Source of the DNA: Thalassobius sp049116315
Lineage (GTDB): Bacteria > Pseudomonadota > Alphaproteobacteria > Rhodobacterales > Rhodobacteraceae
Reading direction: 5' to 3'
Assembly (NCBI GenBank): GCA_049116315.1
Contig: JAGDZD010000022.1
Span: forward strand, 33,452-97,451
Length of the DNA stretch: 64,000 nt
Part shown: in pieces, positions 1 to 8,352 of the stretch
How the letters are laid out: every line of letters begins with the position of its first letter
How positions within the stretch are numbered: the first letter of the stretch is position 1
Position numbers and translations under genes: made by a program
The notes under the pieces: model-generated
Seen by the model: only the letters and a program-made list of their open reading frames with translations
Databases searched by the model: none
Told to the model about the DNA's origin: nothing

Positions 1-570
1 GCGAATATCGGCCACCTCGGCGGTGTCGGCCAAGACATCTTCGGGCAAGGCAAGCACCACAGGTCCGGGACGTCCTGACAAGGCAACATGCCATGCCCGC
101 GAGATATATTCCGGAATACGAGAGGCATCATCGATCTGAGCCACCCATTTTGCCATTTCGCCAAACATCCGGCGATAGTCCATTTCCTGAAAGGCTTCGC
201 GATCCATCATATCGGTCGCAACCTGCCCGATCAGCACAATCATCGGCGTGCTGTCTTGAAAGGCCGTGTGCACACCATTGGAGCCATTGGTCGCCCCCGG
301 CCCACGGGTAAAGGCGCAGATGCCGGGCTTGCCGGTCATCTTGCCATAGGCGTCGGCCATGTTAGAGGCGCCCGATTCATGGCGGCACGAGATAACTTTG
401 ATCTGATCGCGGTGATCATACAGACCATCCAACAAGCCCAAAAAGCTCTCGCCGGGCACGTTATAGATGGTTTCGGCGCCCAGAATTGCCAGCTGATCCG
501 CCAGAATACGGCCCCCATGGCGCGGCCCTGACGCAGATCGCGAGGGTGCCGCTTTGTCGTGATTGGACAT
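1..570 (-). CDS. Thiamine-diphosphate-dependent enzyme (acetolactate synthase-like), N-terminal part, cut by window edge
   Basis: Reading leftward from the ATG at 570 gives 190 codons open to the window edge. The protein shows the N-terminal TPP-binding (Pyr) fold: a 'NVPGE' motif near residues 37-41, the catalytic glutamate candidate in 'CRHESGASNMADAYG' (Glu65), and the 'FTRGPGATNG' stretch around residues 87-96. Enzymes of this group make or break C-C bonds next to a carbonyl (acetolactate synthase, benzoylformate decarboxylase, glyoxylate carboligase and others). The C-terminal half, which would help name the substrate, is outside the window. It lies 3 bp after the SDR gene and appears to be the last visible gene of the tct operon, so a role in metabolising the imported carboxylate is inferred. 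Confidence 0.85.
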   Translation of the reverse strand, partial: MSNHDKAAPSRSASGPRHGGRILADQLAILGAETIYNVPGESFLGLLDGLYDHRDQIKVISCRHESGASNMADAYGKMTGKPGICAFTRGPGATNGSNGVHTAFQDSTPMIVLIGQVATDMMDREAFQEMDYRRMFGEMAKWVAQIDDASRIPEYISRAWHVALSGRPGPVVLALPEDVLADTAEVADIR

Positions 571-573
571 GGC

Positions 574-1359
574 TCAAATACTCCGGATCATGCCGCCATC
601 GACCCGCGTCATTTGACCGGTGACGTAGCCTGCTGGCTCTGACAAAAGGAAGGCTGCGACCGAAGCAAACTCCTCTGGTTTGCCATAGCGTTTGATCGGC
701 AAGGACGCGGCAATCTCTGCGCGCACTTGTTCCAACGACTTGTCTTCGCGTCCGGCGCGGGCGGTATCCAACTGGCCGACACGCGCGGTATCGATCTTGC
801 CGGGCAGGATCATGTTGACGGTGATGCCGTCGCCCGCCACTTCACCCGCAAGCGTTTTGCAAAAGCCCGCAACAGCGCCCCGAATGGTGTTAGAGACCGC
901 CAGATTTGGGATGGGTTGAATGACACCAGACGAGCCGATCGCCAACACGCGCCCCCATTTCTTTTCGCGCATCGCCTCAACCGCGGCTTCCGTCACCTGA
1001 ATGATCGAGAAAAGCAGCATCTGCGCCGAACGTTGCCAGACCTCTTGGGCCACCCCGGTCGAAACCGATGGTGGCGGCCCGCCCGCGTTTGCCACCAGCA
1101 TATCCGGCTTGATTTCGTCGCGAACGCGGCTGGCAAATGCGGCTGTGGCTTCGGGATCAGACAGATCCACGCTGATACCCTGGGCTTGGATGCCATGGGT
1201 TTTACTCAACCGGGTTGCATTGGCCTCAAGCGCCTCTGCATTGCGCGCAACCAACACAAGGTTTGCACCCTCAGCGGCCAGCTTTTCGGCAATGGCCTCA
1301 CCAAGGCCTTGTGATGCGCCCAAAACCAGCGCCGTTTTTCCTGTGATCCCTAGATCCAT
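574..1359 (-). CDS. SDR family oxidoreductase with altered catalytic residues
   Basis: A 261-residue classical short-chain dehydrogenase/reductase fold. The NAD(P)-binding motif 'GASQGLG' is at residues 14-20 and 'NAGG' at 91-94. The catalytic serine is conserved (Ser143/144), but the usual YxxxK is not there. When the downstream 'GAVAGFCKTLA' segment is aligned, Ser156 takes the Tyr place and Arg160 the Lys place. SDRs with this substitution exist as a recognised subgroup, so it need not be dead, but its chemistry is uncertain. It sits between tctA (9 bp upstream) and the TPP enzyme (3 bp downstream), so it is almost certainly co-transcribed and used in catabolism of the transported acid. 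Confidence 0.85.
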   Translation of the reverse strand: MDLGITGKTALVLGASQGLGEAIAEKLAAEGANLVLVARNAEALEANATRLSKTHGIQAQGISVDLSDPEATAAFASRVRDEIKPDMLVANAGGPPPSVSTGVAQEVWQRSAQMLLFSIIQVTEAAVEAMREKKWGRVLAIGSSGVIQPIPNLAVSNTIRGAVAGFCKTLAGEVAGDGITVNMILPGKIDTARVGQLDTARAGREDKSLEQVRAEIAASLPIKRYGKPEEFASVAAFLLSEPAGYVTGQMTRVDGGMIRSI

Positions 1360-1368
1360 GATATCGTC

Positions 1369-3021
1369 CTATTTAGCTTGTTGGCCCGCAGAGCCACGTT
1401 TGATTTGAAGTCCAGCCATCACCAGACCAGAAAGCACCATCAGACCCGCAACAACGGGTCGAACCGTTCCCGGCATCAAGAACACCGGATAAGACATGAC
1501 AATCAGCAATACCGCTGGGTAAAAGCGCGCCCAAACCGCTGTGCCACGGTGTTTTTGATAGATCGGGAAGATGATCGAGAAACACGCCAGCATCAGGAAG
1601 AACAGCGACCAGGGACGGCTTAGAAAGACCGTGATGTCGTCTGAGCGTGCAAAAACCTGACTAAGCCGCGCCTCTGCAATCCGCCCAAGCACAACACCCA
1701 GCACCAATGGCACAATCGGAAAGCCCAAAGCCCGCATAAAGAAGCCCAGGATGCCAAAGAAGAACAGCGTCCACATGTCCCAACCGATATTGTTGAGAGC
1801 AAACATGCCCAGCGCGCAGTAGAACAAGATCACGCCCGTCAGCATATAAAGCTTAACCTTGGTGATCATCACAAAGCCACGCAGCGTGAACGACTGAAGC
1901 GCCAGCATCATGAAGTTTGCCACAAAGAAGGCCAAGAAAATCGCATAGGCAATTTTGGGTTCGTCCGAGATAAACGAAGGGCTCGGGATCACATCATGGA
2001 TCAGCAACGCGCCCAACATGATCGCAGTCATGATGTCGCCGGGCAAACCCAGCGCCATCATCACGATAAGCGCCCCACCAGCCGTGGCATTGTTGGCCGC
2101 CTCTGGGGCGATGATACCATCAATGGCGCCTTTGCCAAATTGGTCACTTTCCTTGGATGTTTTCTTGGCCTGATCATAGGCCAGAATGTTGGAAATCGTA
2201 CTCCCAGCGGCAGGAAGCACCCCGACAAACACCCCAATGATCGAAGAACGCAACGCGTTGCCCCAGCGCCGAAAGACCTCTTTCGCGGCCCCCACATAGT
2301 CGATGTGAACCGCCGTGGTGTCGCCGCCCAATGGCTGGTGCGCCTTTTCGCGGCTTTTGACGTCCGCCAACAGGCGACCAAATGCAAAGATACCAACCAA
2401 GACGGGCAAAAAGGCAAAGCCTTGCTCCATCTGATCAATACCAAAGGTAAAGCGAGGCATGCCGAACACGACATCTGCACCAATTGTGGCCACCAACAGT
2501 CCCAATAGGCCTGACATCAGACCTTTGACCATTTGGTCGCCCGCTAAGGAGGCCGTCACCGTCAAAGCAAAGATCACCAGTGAGAAGTAGTCAACAGGTT
2601 GAAACTCAAGCCCGATGCGCGCCAGTTGCGGCGCAACAAGCATCAGCACAACCGAAGCAAAGACACCACCAAAGAAGCTGGACCAGACCCCAACGCCCAA
2701 GGCCAAGCCTGCTTTGCCTGCGCGCGCCAATGGATAGCCATCAAAGGTGGTCGCCACAGAGGAAGGCGTGCCCGGGATGCCGGTCAGAATACCTGACATC
2801 AAACCGCCAGACAGCCCGCCAACATAGACGGCAATCATGGTTGCAAGCCCTTGTACGGGCGACATTGTAAAGGTGAACGGCAGGACAAGAACCACCGCCA
2901 TCGCAATTGTAAAACCGGGAATAGCACCGGCCAGCAGTCCCGCCATCGTGCCGATCATCATCAGCATCATATTTGTCAGCGTGAACAGTTCCGGCGCTGC
3001 GAGAAGAATATTCTCAAACAT
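1369..3021 (-). CDS. tctA: Tripartite tricarboxylate transporter, large membrane subunit TctA
   Basis: A 550-residue, very hydrophobic protein with the TctA family layout: a glycine/proline-rich first repeat ('GAIPGFTIAMAV', 'GLSGGLMSGILTGIPGTPSSVATTFDGYPLA') and a matching second repeat ('GVLPAAGSTISNILAYDQAKKTS', 'GGALIVMMALGLPGD'). About a dozen membrane spans are expected in the inner membrane. TctA is the large membrane component of secondary transporters that take up carboxylates using a periplasmic binding protein. The start codon follows the tctB stop codon with no gap, so the two are translationally coupled. The substrate cannot be read from sequence; the neighbouring TPP enzyme and SDR suggest a carboxylate catabolised through them. 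Confidence 0.95.
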   Translation of the reverse strand: MFENILLAAPELFTLTNMMLMMIGTMAGLLAGAIPGFTIAMAVVLVLPFTFTMSPVQGLATMIAVYVGGLSGGLMSGILTGIPGTPSSVATTFDGYPLARAGKAGLALGVGVWSSFFGGVFASVVLMLVAPQLARIGLEFQPVDYFSLVIFALTVTASLAGDQMVKGLMSGLLGLLVATIGADVVFGMPRFTFGIDQMEQGFAFLPVLVGIFAFGRLLADVKSREKAHQPLGGDTTAVHIDYVGAAKEVFRRWGNALRSSIIGVFVGVLPAAGSTISNILAYDQAKKTSKESDQFGKGAIDGIIAPEAANNATAGGALIVMMALGLPGDIMTAIMLGALLIHDVIPSPSFISDEPKIAYAIFLAFFVANFMMLALQSFTLRGFVMITKVKLYMLTGVILFYCALGMFALNNIGWDMWTLFFFGILGFFMRALGFPIVPLVLGVVLGRIAEARLSQVFARSDDITVFLSRPWSLFFLMLACFSIIFPIYQKHRGTAVWARFYPAVLLIVMSYPVFLMPGTVRPVVAGLMVLSGLVMAGLQIKRGSAGQQAK

Positions 3022-3501
3022 TTAGTAGACCCTCAAGATCGTGCCTTCCGGCAGCACCACACCCAGCGCCAGCGAAAACACTGACCACATGCCAACCACA
3101 AACACCAATGAGATGCCTGCATGAACGGCCATTTGTTTCGGTTGCCATCCGCCCAGAACATTCAGCGTCAAGAACACATAGATCAAACCGCCCAACAGCA
3201 TTCCAAGCACCGGCATCGCCAGCAAAAATCCCAAAAACAGGGCAAAACACACAAACGGGTTCCGGTTCTCAACGATCCAGTTGATCAGATCGGAAAACTT
3301 AACCGTTTCACCACCCGCCTGTTGTGACTGAGCCATCATCACAAGGGACAAAATGCCCAGCGGCACCAAGATCAGGCGTGGCCATGTCCATGACGCCAGC
3401 TGACCGAACATGGGTTCGGGCAATGTGTAGCTGGCCACATACATGCCTACAGAAAGCGCTAGAAAGAAGAGCGCTACAAAAAAGTCTCTATTGAAGGTCA
3501 T
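3022..3501 (-). CDS. tctB: Tripartite tricarboxylate transporter, small membrane subunit TctB
   Basis: A 159-residue hydrophobic protein with four predicted membrane spans (around residues 5-25, 38-58, 80-100 and 115-150), typical in size and layout for TctB. It forms the membrane complex with TctA. A GAGG ribosome-binding site precedes the ATG at 3501. The 58-bp gap to tctC contains a strong stem-loop, so expression of tctB and tctA may be lower than that of the binding protein. Confidence 0.92.
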   Translation of the reverse strand: MTFNRDFFVALFFLALSVGMYVASYTLPEPMFGQLASWTWPRLILVPLGILSLVMMAQSQQAGGETVKFSDLINWIVENRNPFVCFALFLGFLLAMPVLGMLLGGLIYVFLTLNVLGGWQPKQMAVHAGISLVFVVGMWSVFSLALGVVLPEGTILRVY

Positions 3502-3523
3502 TGTGTCCTCGACAGGTTAAAGC

Positions 3524-3548
3524 GCCTGCGCCGCAAAGCGGCACAGGC
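3524..3548 (-). promoter_or_regulatory. Intergenic stem-loop between tctC and tctB
   Basis: In the minus-strand transcript an 11-bp stem (3538-3548 with 3524-3534, one wobble pair) closes on a 3-nt loop. Only a short T stretch follows, so it may be a leaky terminator or a 3' mRNA stabiliser for the binding-protein message. Similar stem-loops follow the binding-protein genes of the two sugar transporters in this window. Confidence 0.6.
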
Positions 3549-3559
3549 AGGGGGAGGAG

Positions 3560-4540
3560 CTATTGGAAGCGGCCCACTTTCAGCTGTTTCGCTGCATCTA
3601 GGAAGTCAACTTCGGTGTCTTTCCACCACTGTGCGTATTCCTGTGGCCCGAGGTATTGAACACTTGTGCCCTTAGAGGCTTGTTCTTCCACGAAGCTGGC
3701 ATCCTGAGTTGGCGCCTTGAACACTTCGGCCCAGTAATCGATCACATCCTGTGGCGTGCCTTTGGGCAGCATGATGCCACGTGTGAGCGAGTAGTTCATG
3801 TCCACACCCAGCTCTTTCAGTGTCGGAACATCTGGGATCAGATCGCTGCGCTCTTCGGCGGCAATCGCGAAGGCTTTGAGGGCACCGTCACCACGCTGTG
3901 TGCGCGCAGCCGCCATGTTGATACCGCCCAGATCGATGGATCCGTTCAGCAGGCCAGTGATACGCCCAGCTGTGCCGCCTTGAAACGGTACATAGGCAAA
4001 ATCAGTGCCAGTTTTTGCACCCAACATGATCCACAAGAAGTGGCTGGTTGCCCCCATTGAAACACCCGTTGGAATGCTGCCAGGCTCTGCTTTCGCAGCG
4101 TCAAGCATACCTTCCAAGCTGTCATATCCAACATGACCACCGGCCCCAATGATTTCGGGCGTATCGGTCAGCAAGGCAACAGGCTCAAACCCATCCCAGC
4201 TAAAGTCAGTCACACCATTGATGTAGTTGACCACAAGGTGCTGGTGAATAGCAAAAAGCGTACATCCGTCAGGCTTTGCTGCGTGGGCTTCTTTCGCCCC
4301 CAAAGCACCACCTTGACCGGGGACAGTGACCACTTTGATTTTGACCGGCGCATCAGATGCTTCGATCGCTTTCTCAAAAATACCAAAGATCACAGCGGTC
4401 CCGCCGCCTGGTCCCCAAGGCACAACCAGCTTTGCTGTTGAGCAAGGTAAATCCGCCGCAGACGCTGCGCCGGCCGTCATGGCCACACCTGCAACCATCC
4501 CTGCGAGCGTCGTTTTCAACTTCGAAATCTTGAATGACAT
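3560..4540 (-). CDS. tctC: Tripartite tricarboxylate transporter substrate-binding protein TctC (Bug family)
   Basis: A 326-residue periplasmic binding protein. I place the start at 4540, not at the upstream in-frame ATG at 4600, because a GGGAGG ribosome-binding site lies 7 bases before it and the protein then begins directly with a signal peptide ending near 'AASA|AD'. The Bug/TctC hallmarks are visible: 'VPWGPGGGTAVIFGIFEKAI' early in the mature protein, 'VTVPGQGGALGAKEAH', and 'VPFQGGTAGRITGLLNGSIDLG' in the middle. It captures an unidentified carboxylate and delivers it to TctAB. It is the first gene of the operon, divergent from the LysR gene at 4750. Confidence 0.95.
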   Translation of the reverse strand: MSFKISKLKTTLAGMVAGVAMTAGAASAADLPCSTAKLVVPWGPGGGTAVIFGIFEKAIEASDAPVKIKVVTVPGQGGALGAKEAHAAKPDGCTLFAIHQHLVVNYINGVTDFSWDGFEPVALLTDTPEIIGAGGHVGYDSLEGMLDAAKAEPGSIPTGVSMGATSHFLWIMLGAKTGTDFAYVPFQGGTAGRITGLLNGSIDLGGINMAAARTQRGDGALKAFAIAAEERSDLIPDVPTLKELGVDMNYSLTRGIMLPKGTPQDVIDYWAEVFKAPTQDASFVEEQASKGTSVQYLGPQEYAQWWKDTEVDFLDAAKQLKVGRFQ

Positions 4541-4605
4541 ATCTTTCCTCCCATGCCGCTTTTGTTCGGTTTCCATGCGAGAAGGCCTCCCTGCCTTCAC
4601 GCTTT

Positions 4606-4634
4606 GTGTGGATGAACCGAGGCACGATCCACAC
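4606..4634. promoter_or_regulatory. Inverted repeat in the tctC/LysR divergent promoter region
   Basis: A perfect 8-bp inverted repeat, GTGTGGAT (4606-4613) and ATCCACAC (4627-4634), is separated by 13 bp. The half-site centres are 21 bp apart, two helical turns. It lies between the divergent tctC and LysR genes, where a LysR-type regulator would bind. Assignment as operator is inference. Confidence 0.4.
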
Positions 4635-4749
4635 TTTCGAGAGCGACACTTAAATTTGTAAATTCATCCCGCCAGAAAAACAATCTTTATTGACGGGACA
4701 CTTTATCCAGAATAGAGAACAATCAAATTTGACGGTGTTGGAGGCTCTG

Positions 4750-5694
4750 ATGGATGCGGATCTATTAACGGACATGGCAATCTTTGCCGCCGTGGTCGAA
4801 CAGAACGGTTTTTCCGCTGCGGCTGAAAGCTTGCGGATGTCCAAATCTAATGTCAGCCGTCGGGTTGGCCTGTTAGAGGACAGGCTGGGCATCACCTTGA
4901 TGCATCGCACAACACGCTCCATGTCTTTGACGGAAAGCGGCCGTGTCTATTATGAGCATTGCGCCCGTCTTGTGGCCGAAGCCCGCACCGCAGATCACGC
5001 CATCAAAGCGATGCACACCCGCCCAAGCGGCACCCTGAATGTCAGCCTGCCGGAAACGCTGGGGCGCACCTTTGTGTTGCCACTGATGCCAGAGTTCATG
5101 AAAGAACACCCTGAGATTCAGCTCAATCTGACCATCACCAGCCGCAAGATCGATTTTCGCGAAGAACGCTGTGATGTCGCCATCCGCAAAGGAGAGATCG
5201 AAGATGACTCGCTTTGTGCGATCTCGCTTGGGTCTTCCACGCAGTATTTTTACGCCAGCAAACGGTATCTCGAAAAAAACGCGCCCCTAAACGGCCTATG
5301 CGACCTGACGGACCACCCGTTCCTTTCCAGCCGCATTGGCTATGGCCCGCTGGATCTGCCGGTGCATTTTGGTGACCAAACCATCACCAAGCGCCTCACT
5401 CCGCGCCTCTCTGTGAAAGATCACAACGCTCTGTTGGACATGACCGTTTCGGGTTTGGGCATTGCGCTGCTTCCGGCATGGCTTGCCGATGAGCAGGTCA
5501 GCCGCGGAGCGCTGGTGCGCGTCCTGCCCGAACACTCAGGGCCTTCGGTCGAGTTCAATATTGTTTTCCAGCCCCACAAAGGCATGGCTCCAAACCTGCG
5601 CGCCTTTGTTGATTTCCTAAAAGCCAAGTTCCGCCTCAACCGCCCATGGGAATTTGAAGGTGATCTGGTGAACGTCGTCCGCGTTCACCGTTAA
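4750..5694 (+). CDS. LysR family transcriptional regulator, divergent from tctCBA
   Basis: A 314-residue LysR-type regulator when started at the ATG at 4750, which has a GGAGG site 6 bases upstream. An in-frame upstream ATG at 4690 lacks such support. The N-terminal helix-turn-helix is clear ('FAAVVEQNGFSAAAESLRMSKSNVSRRVGLLEDRLG', about residues 10-45), followed by the inducer-binding domain from about residue 90. The 'TDMAIFAAVVE' start and 'TPRLSVKDHNALLDMTVSGLGIALLP' end resemble the large DmlR/AaeR-like group. Its divergent position makes it the likely activator of the tct operon, with the transported acid or a product as inducer (inference). Confidence 0.92.
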   Translation: MDADLLTDMAIFAAVVEQNGFSAAAESLRMSKSNVSRRVGLLEDRLGITLMHRTTRSMSLTESGRVYYEHCARLVAEARTADHAIKAMHTRPSGTLNVSLPETLGRTFVLPLMPEFMKEHPEIQLNLTITSRKIDFREERCDVAIRKGEIEDDSLCAISLGSSTQYFYASKRYLEKNAPLNGLCDLTDHPFLSSRIGYGPLDLPVHFGDQTITKRLTPRLSVKDHNALLDMTVSGLGIALLPAWLADEQVSRGALVRVLPEHSGPSVEFNIVFQPHKGMAPNLRAFVDFLKAKFRLNRPWEFEGDLVNVVRVHR

Positions 5695-5930
5695 GGGCAG
5701 CGGCCAGCTTTGCGCGGGCTCACAGACCCGCGTGTGCTCTCCGGGTCTGTGATCAAAAACTGTTGGCGGGGCGTTTTCACAAGCGCCCGATTGTCACAGG
5801 CATCAAGCCCGGATCTGTTGAGTAGCAAAGCAAATTAGCAGCGCTTCGAAGAACTTAGGCCAAAGCCCGCTTGATCCGACATCAAAAGCGGAGCCCATGA
5901 AACAGGAACAAAACCACCATATAAAGAAGG
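5695..5930. other. Intergenic stretch without a gene
   Basis: No coding signal is seen between the LysR gene and the tRNA apart from the stem-loop at 5721-5751. Confidence 0.6.
5721..5751 (+). terminator. Stem-loop downstream of the LysR gene
   Basis: A perfect 10-bp stem (5721-5730 with 5742-5751) and an 11-nt loop lie 26 bp after the LysR stop. No T-run follows, so it is a possible Rho-dependent pause site or weak terminator. Confidence 0.45.
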
Positions 5931-6020
5931 TGGCGGAGGAACAGGGATTCGAACCCTGGGAGGACTTTCACCCTCGTCGGTTTTCAAGACCGGTGCATTC
6001 GACCACTCTGCCACTCCTCC
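5931..6020 (-). tRNA. tRNA-Ser (anticodon UGA)
   Basis: Read on the minus strand from 6020, a 90-nt class II tRNA folds with a 7-bp acceptor stem (GGAGGAG against TTCCTCC, one wobble pair), discriminator G and an encoded CCA at 5931-5933. The anticodon TGA is at 5984-5986 in a normal 7-nt loop. The long variable arm and the GGTTCGAATCC T-arm are present, as expected for serine tRNAs. It appears complete and monocistronic. Confidence 0.97.
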
Positions 6021-6217
6021 GACGTGGAGTGGATTACACACTCTGAAATGATTCTTAAAGACACAAACGACAGGGATTTTCCGCCTATGCCCTTCCACAT
6101 GCTTTTATTGTTGCAAACTTGAGGCTAAGCTGCGCCAGAGGTGATTGTTCCAACCCTTAATATCAGACCGCACAACCGGCAACGGGCGCTTGGACGCAAG
6201 ACAGAGGCAAGAATTTC

Positions 6218-7165
6218 ATGGGCACAGCCGCAAATTATCGCGTGGTTTATCGGGGCTTAAAGCAGGGCGCCGCCATTTTGGCACTGAGCGCAATGCTCGG
6301 GGCCTGCACCGAAGGTTTTCCCGGAACAGGCGCCTCAGCGCCGGCCGGCGAAGTAGACACGGAACCAAAGGTTGGTTTCTTTGACCGTTTCAAACGCAAA
6401 ACGTCACCAGAGGCTCCGGCTCAGAGCCAATCCGTCAAGCTGATTGAACGTGATATCGAAGCCCCAGACGTCTTTCAAAAGGCCGAGGCTGGTCTTTGGG
6501 ATGGACGCCCTTCACTTGGCGGCGTTTGGGTCGCACATCCAGATGTTGCAGAGCCTGAGCGCGTGATCATCCGCAATCAGGCGAATGGCAAATTTGTCAT
6601 CGGAGCTCTGTTCCGACGCGAGCGCGAAAACCCCGGCCCCCGCTTCCAAGTCTCTTCGGATGCGGCCTCGGCGCTGAGCATGCTAGCAGGTCAGCCCATT
6701 GAATTGAACGTCACCGCGCTGCGGCGCGAAGAAGTGGCCGAAGAGCCTGCCCAAGCGGCGCCAACACCTGTTGCGGCCCCCGCCAGCATCGAAGCCACAC
6801 CACTGGATCCGATCCAATCGGCCAGCGCGGCCATCGACAAGGCCGAAGCGGCGACCTCCACCGCCGCCACACCAACACCTGCGGCGCCAAAACCCGCAGC
6901 GGCCCCGGCATCTGTTTCAAGCAGTTCCCCGCTCGCCAAGCCCTTCTTGCAGATTGGTATCTTCTCGGTTGAGGCCAATGCCAACAAAGCCGCCAAACAG
7001 ATGAACAGCGCCGGGATGACCACAGTTGTCAAAGAACAAAGCCTCAAGGGTAAGACCTACTGGCGCGTTCTGGTGGGCCCAGCTCAGACCAGTTCGGACC
7101 GTTCTGCGCTTTTGTCTAAGATCAAAACCAACGGCTTCACTGACGCCTACGCCGTGAAAAACTAA
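6218..7165 (+). CDS. SPOR domain lipoprotein
   Basis: A 315-residue protein with an N-terminal lipoprotein signal: a hydrophobic stretch ending in the lipobox 'LGAC' (Cys30 would be lipidated). A long Ala/Pro-rich linker (about residues 165-235) leads to a C-terminal SPOR domain (about 240-315, 'FLQIGIFSVEANANKAAKQM'). SPOR domains bind septal peptidoglycan lacking stem peptides, and several such proteins act in cell-wall remodelling. It is followed after 14 bp by a D-Ala-D-Ala carboxypeptidase, a common pairing in this bacterial group, which supports a cell-envelope role. The exact function is unknown. Confidence 0.88.
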   Translation: MGTAANYRVVYRGLKQGAAILALSAMLGACTEGFPGTGASAPAGEVDTEPKVGFFDRFKRKTSPEAPAQSQSVKLIERDIEAPDVFQKAEAGLWDGRPSLGGVWVAHPDVAEPERVIIRNQANGKFVIGALFRRERENPGPRFQVSSDAASALSMLAGQPIELNVTALRREEVAEEPAQAAPTPVAAPASIEATPLDPIQSASAAIDKAEAATSTAATPTPAAPKPAAAPASVSSSSPLAKPFLQIGIFSVEANANKAAKQMNSAGMTTVVKEQSLKGKTYWRVLVGPAQTSSDRSALLSKIKTNGFTDAYAVKN

Positions 7166-7179
7166 TAGAGGATCTAAGT

Positions 7180-8352
7180 GTGCTTCAGTCTTTGTTGATC
7201 CGTCTGGGCGCCGTGCTGGCGGCCTGTGTTTTACTGACCCTGCCCGCTGCGGCGTATGACACCCGGGCCAGCTCGGCCTATGTTGTGGATCTGACGACCG
7301 GCACTGTTTTGCTGAACAAAAACGCCGATCAGCCCTTGCCCCCGGCGTCGATGTCCAAGCTGATGACGTTGTATATTGCTTTCGAAGCCTTACGCGACGG
7401 GCGCTTGACGTTGGACGAAGAGCTGCCTGTGTCGGATCACGCCATGAGCTATGGCGGATCAACCATGTTTCTGGACACAACAGACCGGGTCCGCGTCGAA
7501 GACCTGATCCGGGGCATCATTGTGCTGTCGGGCAATGACGCCTGCGCAGTGATCGCCGAAGCTCTGTCGCCCAATGGAACCGAAGCGGGCTTTGCAAACT
7601 TTATGACCCAACGCGCCCAGCGCATGGGGATGACCAATTCCACCTTTGCCAACTCAAATGGCTGGCCCGCTGCAGGACACCGGATGTCGATGCGCGATTT
7701 GGCATTGCTGGCAACCCGGTTGATCGAAGATTTTCCCGAATTCTACCCCATGTTCGCCGAGCGTGAATTTGCCTTTGATGGCCGCGCTCCACAGAACGTG
7801 CGCAACCGTAACCCCTTGTTGGGATTGGGCATTGGCGCGGATGGTTTGAAAACCGGGCACACCTCAGAAGCGGGATATGGCTTGGTCGGGTCCGCCATGC
7901 AAGATGGCCGCCGTGTGGTCTTTGTCTTGTCCGGCATGGACAGCGCCAAAGCCCGCGCCGAAGAAGCTGAGGCGGTGGTCAACTGGTCTTTCCGCCAATT
8001 TGTGCTGCGCCCGGTTGCCAAAGCGGGCACTGTGATTGCGCAGGCTGACGTTTGGATGGGGCGTTTGCCAAATGTAGGGCTGGTCACGACACAAGACGTT
8101 GTGGCCCTTTCCCCTGCCCTAAGCGGCAACAAAATGTTGGCCGAAGTGGTCTATCAGGGGCCCGTTCAGGCCCCGATCAAAAAGGGCCAAACACTGGGCC
8201 AGTTGATCATCAAGCCCGAAGGTCTTGACCCAACCTCTGTTGATCTGGTTGCGGATCAAGATGTGGCTTTGGGCGGTTTTATGACCCGCGTCAAAACCGC
8301 CGCCAAATCCCTGCTGACCAAGATCGAACAGGGTCCAGAGGGTACTTCTTGA
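7180..8352 (+). CDS. D-alanyl-D-alanine carboxypeptidase (peptidase S11, low-molecular-mass PBP)
   Basis: A 390-residue exported protein starting with GTG at 7180 after an AGAGGA site, with a signal peptide ending near 'PAAA|YD'. All three penicillin-binding motifs are present: SxxK at Ser57-Lys60, SGN at 117-119 and KTG at 225-227. A C-terminal PBP5-like domain ('VAKAGTVIAQADVWMGRLPNVGLV') follows. It removes the terminal D-Ala from peptidoglycan pentapeptides in the periplasm, limiting cross-linking. It lies between the SPOR lipoprotein and tmk, overlapping tmk by 4 bp. It could be called dacC/dacF-like, but I leave the symbol open. Confidence 0.95.
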   Translation: MLQSLLIRLGAVLAACVLLTLPAAAYDTRASSAYVVDLTTGTVLLNKNADQPLPPASMSKLMTLYIAFEALRDGRLTLDEELPVSDHAMSYGGSTMFLDTTDRVRVEDLIRGIIVLSGNDACAVIAEALSPNGTEAGFANFMTQRAQRMGMTNSTFANSNGWPAAGHRMSMRDLALLATRLIEDFPEFYPMFAEREFAFDGRAPQNVRNRNPLLGLGIGADGLKTGHTSEAGYGLVGSAMQDGRRVVFVLSGMDSAKARAEEAEAVVNWSFRQFVLRPVAKAGTVIAQADVWMGRLPNVGLVTTQDVVALSPALSGNKMLAEVVYQGPVQAPIKKGQTLGQLIIKPEGLDPTSVDLVADQDVALGGFMTRVKTAAKSLLTKIEQGPEGTS

